A stretch of 6,304 nt of DNA from an uncultured Litorivicinus sp. (lineage in GTDB: Bacteria; Pseudomonadota; Gammaproteobacteria; Pseudomonadales; Litorivicinaceae), in NCBI GenBank assembly GCA_938091715.1, contig CALKMT010000029.1, positions 1 through 6,304 of the forward strand. Reading direction: 5' to 3'. The position numbers and the translations under genes were made by a program. Under the pieces are notes generated by a model. That model was given only the letters and a program-made list of their open reading frames with translations, did no database searches and had not been told where the DNA came from. Of the stretch, positions 4,430 to 6,304 are shown in pieces. Position 1 is the stretch's first letter, and each line of letters begins with the position of its first letter.

Positions 4430-6304
4430 TCTGGATCGTCCAGAGAGCAGGCCTTCGGAACGGCTTGTCCTTCGCCTAATTCAAAGTCCGTGGCGGCCGG
4501 TTTAGGGGCCGCAGGTTTGGGGGCTTCGGCTTGCACCGGTGCCGCGGCCACAGGGGTGGCGTCGGCAGCCGGGCGAGACTGAACCGTGGATTTTTCGGTG
4601 CTGCTGGCGCCCATGGCACGCAGGTAATAGGTCGTCTTCAGACCGCGATACCAGGCCATGCGATAAGTCACATCCAGTTTCTTGCCACTGACGCCCGAGA
4701 TGTACAGGTTTAGCGACTGGGCCTGATCCAACCACTTTTGACGGCGGCTGGCGGCGTCGACAATCCAACGCGGCTCGACTTCGAAGGCGGTCGCGAAACG
4801 CTGTTTCAAGTCCTCGGGAATGCGGTCGATCTGCTGAACGCTGCCGTCGAAGTATTTCAGGTCGTTGACCATCACGCTGTCCCACAGCCCGCGCGCTTTC
4901 AGCTCTTGGACCAGGTAGGGGTTAACCACGGTGAATTCACCGGACAGGTTCGATTTGACGTACAGGTTCTGATAGGTCGGCTCGATCGACTGGCTGACGC
5001 CGGTAATGTTGGCGATCGTCGCGGTCGGCGCGATGGCCATCACGTTCGAGTTACGCATGCCTTGGCGGGCGACCTTTTCACGCACCGGTGTCCAGTCCAT
5101 CGCTGCGCTGCGGTCCACTTCGATGTAATCGCTACCCCGTTGCTTCTCTAGGATGTCCAGGCTGTCGACCGGGAAAATGCCCTGGTCCCACAACGATCCA
5201 GCATAGGTCTGGTACGCGCCACGCTCGGCTGCCAAATCACTGCTGGCTTCGATCGCGTAATAGCTGATCGCTTCCATTGACTCGTCTGCGAACTTGACCG
5301 CCTCGTCACTGCCATAGGCGTAGCCCATCTCGTACAGCGCGTCCTGGAAGCCCATCAAGCCCAAGCCGATCGGGCGGTGCTTCAGGTTCGAGTTCTTGGC
5401 CTGGGGCACCGAGTAGTAGTTGATATCGATCACGTTATCCAGCATGCGGATCGCCGTGGTGATCGTCTCTTTTAACTTGGCATGGTCCAGCCCGCCATCA
5501 TGGCTGACGTGGGCCTTTAGGTTGACCGAGCCCAGGTTGCACACCGCGATCTCGTCGATCGAGGTGTTCAAGGTAATTTCGGTGCACAGGTTCGAGCTGT
5601 GAATCACGCCCACGTGTTGCTGGGGCGAGCGCAGGTTGCAGCTGTCCTTAAAGGTCACCCAGGGGTGGCCGGTCTCGAACAACATGCTCAGCATCTTGCG
5701 CCAGATATCCGCAGCCTTTAGGCGACGGAACAAGGTCAGCTGACCGTTGCGGGTCATCTCTTCGTATTCGCAATAGCGCGTCTCAAAGGCTTCGCCGTAC
5801 AGATCGTGCAAGTCCGGGCAGTCGCTGGGGCTGAACAGGGTCCAGTCCTCGTCGTTGAATACACGCTTCATGAACAAATCCGGAACCCAGTTCGCGGTGT
5901 TCATGTCGTGGGTGCGGCGACGGTCGTCACCGGTGTTCTTGCGCAGCTCTAGGAATTCTTCGATGTCCAGGTGCCAGGTTTCCAGATAGGCACAAACGGC
6001 GCCCTTGCGCTTGCCGCCTTGGTTAACTGCAACGGCGGTGTCGTTGGCGACCTTTAGGAAGGGCACCACACCTTGGCTCTTGCCGTTGGTACCCTTGATG
6101 CGGGAGCCCAATGAACGAACCGGTGTCCAGTCGTTGCCCAGTCCGCCTGCGAATTTCGACAACAAAGCGTTGTCGCGAATCGCGCCGTAAATCTCGGCCA
6201 GATCGTCCGGAATCGTGGTCAGATAGCAGCTCGACAGCTGGCTACGCAGGGTGCCTGCGTTGAACAAGGTGGGCGTCGAGGACATGTAGTCGAAGCTGGA
6301 CAGC
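4411..6304 (-). CDS. nrdA: Class Ia ribonucleoside-diphosphate reductase, alpha (catalytic) subunit, N-terminus beyond the window
   Basis: NrdA reduces ribonucleoside diphosphates to deoxyribonucleotides, using the radical delivered by NrdB. About 630 codons are visible; the frame is open through the right edge (LSSFDYMSSTPTLFNAG), so the ATG at 6285 is internal and roughly 200 or more residues, including any ATP-cone regulatory domain, are missing. Counting from that Met, the active site is complete: C20 in QLSSCYL and C249 in AVCNLGSVNL (the reducible pair, E. coli C225/C462), N232, C234 and E236 in NLCTEITLN (N437, thiyl C439, E441), and the radical-transfer pair Y553-Y554 in TTYYLRAMG (Y730/Y731). 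The end DPDCEACQ carries the C-x-x-C shuttle that re-reduces the active site. An Ala/Pro-rich linker at about 571-598 precedes it and shares PVQAEAP with the NrdB extension. It is the first gene of the nrdAB unit as seen here; its promoter and any NrdR boxes lie outside. Confidence 0.97.
   Translation of the reverse strand, partial: LSSFDYMSSTPTLFNAGTLRSQLSSCYLTTIPDDLAEIYGAIRDNALLSKFAGGLGNDWTPVRSLGSRIKGTNGKSQGVVPFLKVANDTAVAVNQGGKRKGAVCAYLETWHLDIEEFLELRKNTGDDRRRTHDMNTANWVPDLFMKRVFNDEDWTLFSPSDCPDLHDLYGEAFETRYCEYEEMTRNGQLTLFRRLKAADIWRKMLSMLFETGHPWVTFKDSCNLRSPQQHVGVIHSSNLCTEITLNTSIDEIAVCNLGSVNLKAHVSHDGGLDHAKLKETITTAIRMLDNVIDINYYSVPQAKNSNLKHRPIGLGLMGFQDALYEMGYAYGSDEAVKFADESMEAISYYAIEASSDLAAERGAYQTYAGSLWDQGIFPVDSLDILEKQRGSDYIEVDRSAAMDWTPVREKVARQGMRNSNVMAIAPTATIANITGVSQSIEPTYQNLYVKSNLSGEFTVVNPYLVQELKARGLWDSVMVNDLKYFDGSVQQIDRIPEDLKQRFATAFEVEPRWIVDAASRRQKWLDQAQSLNLYISGVSGKKLDVTYRMAWYRGLKTTYYLRAMGASSTEKSTVQSRPAADATPVAAAPVQAEAPKPAAPKPAATDFELGEGQAVPKACSLDDPDCEACQ
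4519..4539. repeat. Copy 2 of the 21-bp direct repeat shared by the nrdA and nrdB linkers
   Basis: GGGGGCTTCGGCTTGCACCGG, two mismatches from the copy at 4277-4297. It encodes PVQAEAP in the flexible linker of NrdA just before the C-terminal cysteine pair. Confidence 0.6.

Noticed and set aside
3680..4582. A 300-codon plus-strand open frame opposite nrdB and the end of nrdA
   Set aside because: It is antisense to highly conserved nrdB codons, runs across the nrdA-nrdB boundary, and its product is low-complexity (Gly/Arg/His-rich) at the end. It is a shadow of codon bias.

Overview
The window looks like a piece of chromosome from a free-living gammaproteobacterium, perhaps a marine or Pseudomonas/Oceanospirillales-like lineage. 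This rests on three things: a class Ia ribonucleotide reductase pair of the Pseudomonas type (NrdB of 433 aa with an Ala/Pro-rich N-terminal extension, NrdA ending in CEAC-Q), an E. coli-type LexA box, and the gene style in general. The genus cannot be fixed from the sequence. Nothing marks it as a phage, plasmid or insertion element.

Layout. The left half reads rightward. It starts with the last ~50 codons of an unidentified protein (possibly the end of a GGDEF domain), whose stop overlaps the start of a 423-aa FAD-dependent amine/amino-acid oxidoreductase of the DAO/PuuB type. A 159-bp gap follows, then a complete LysR-type regulator of 316 aa. The right half reads leftward. From the right edge it holds nrdA (5' end cut off by the window), a 38-bp gap, nrdB, a strong intrinsic terminator, a 173-bp regulatory gap, and a small gene for a 121-aa exported acidic protein. 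The small gene meets lysR tail to tail, and both stop codons are drawn from the same TTAA.

How they work together. NrdA and NrdB are the two subunits of the aerobic ribonucleotide reductase that makes deoxynucleotides. They form one transcription unit that ends at the hairpin at 3024-3052. The small exported protein is a separate unit with its own terminator, which lies inside the 3' end of lysR. The oxidoreductase and lysR point the same way; no functional link between them, or between either and nrdAB, can be shown from sequence.

Most notable observations: (1) a near-consensus LexA/SOS box in the nrdA-nrdB gap, with a weak promoter overlapping it, which would let DNA damage raise NrdB separately from NrdA; (2) a perfect 8-bp inverted repeat that folds the Shine-Dalgarno of the small exported protein into a hairpin; (3) a 23-residue internal duplication carrying ESDGDA in that unrecognised protein; (4) the shared TTAA stop codons and the terminator embedded in lysR coding sequence. 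The rest is ordinary chromosomal housekeeping and metabolic content.
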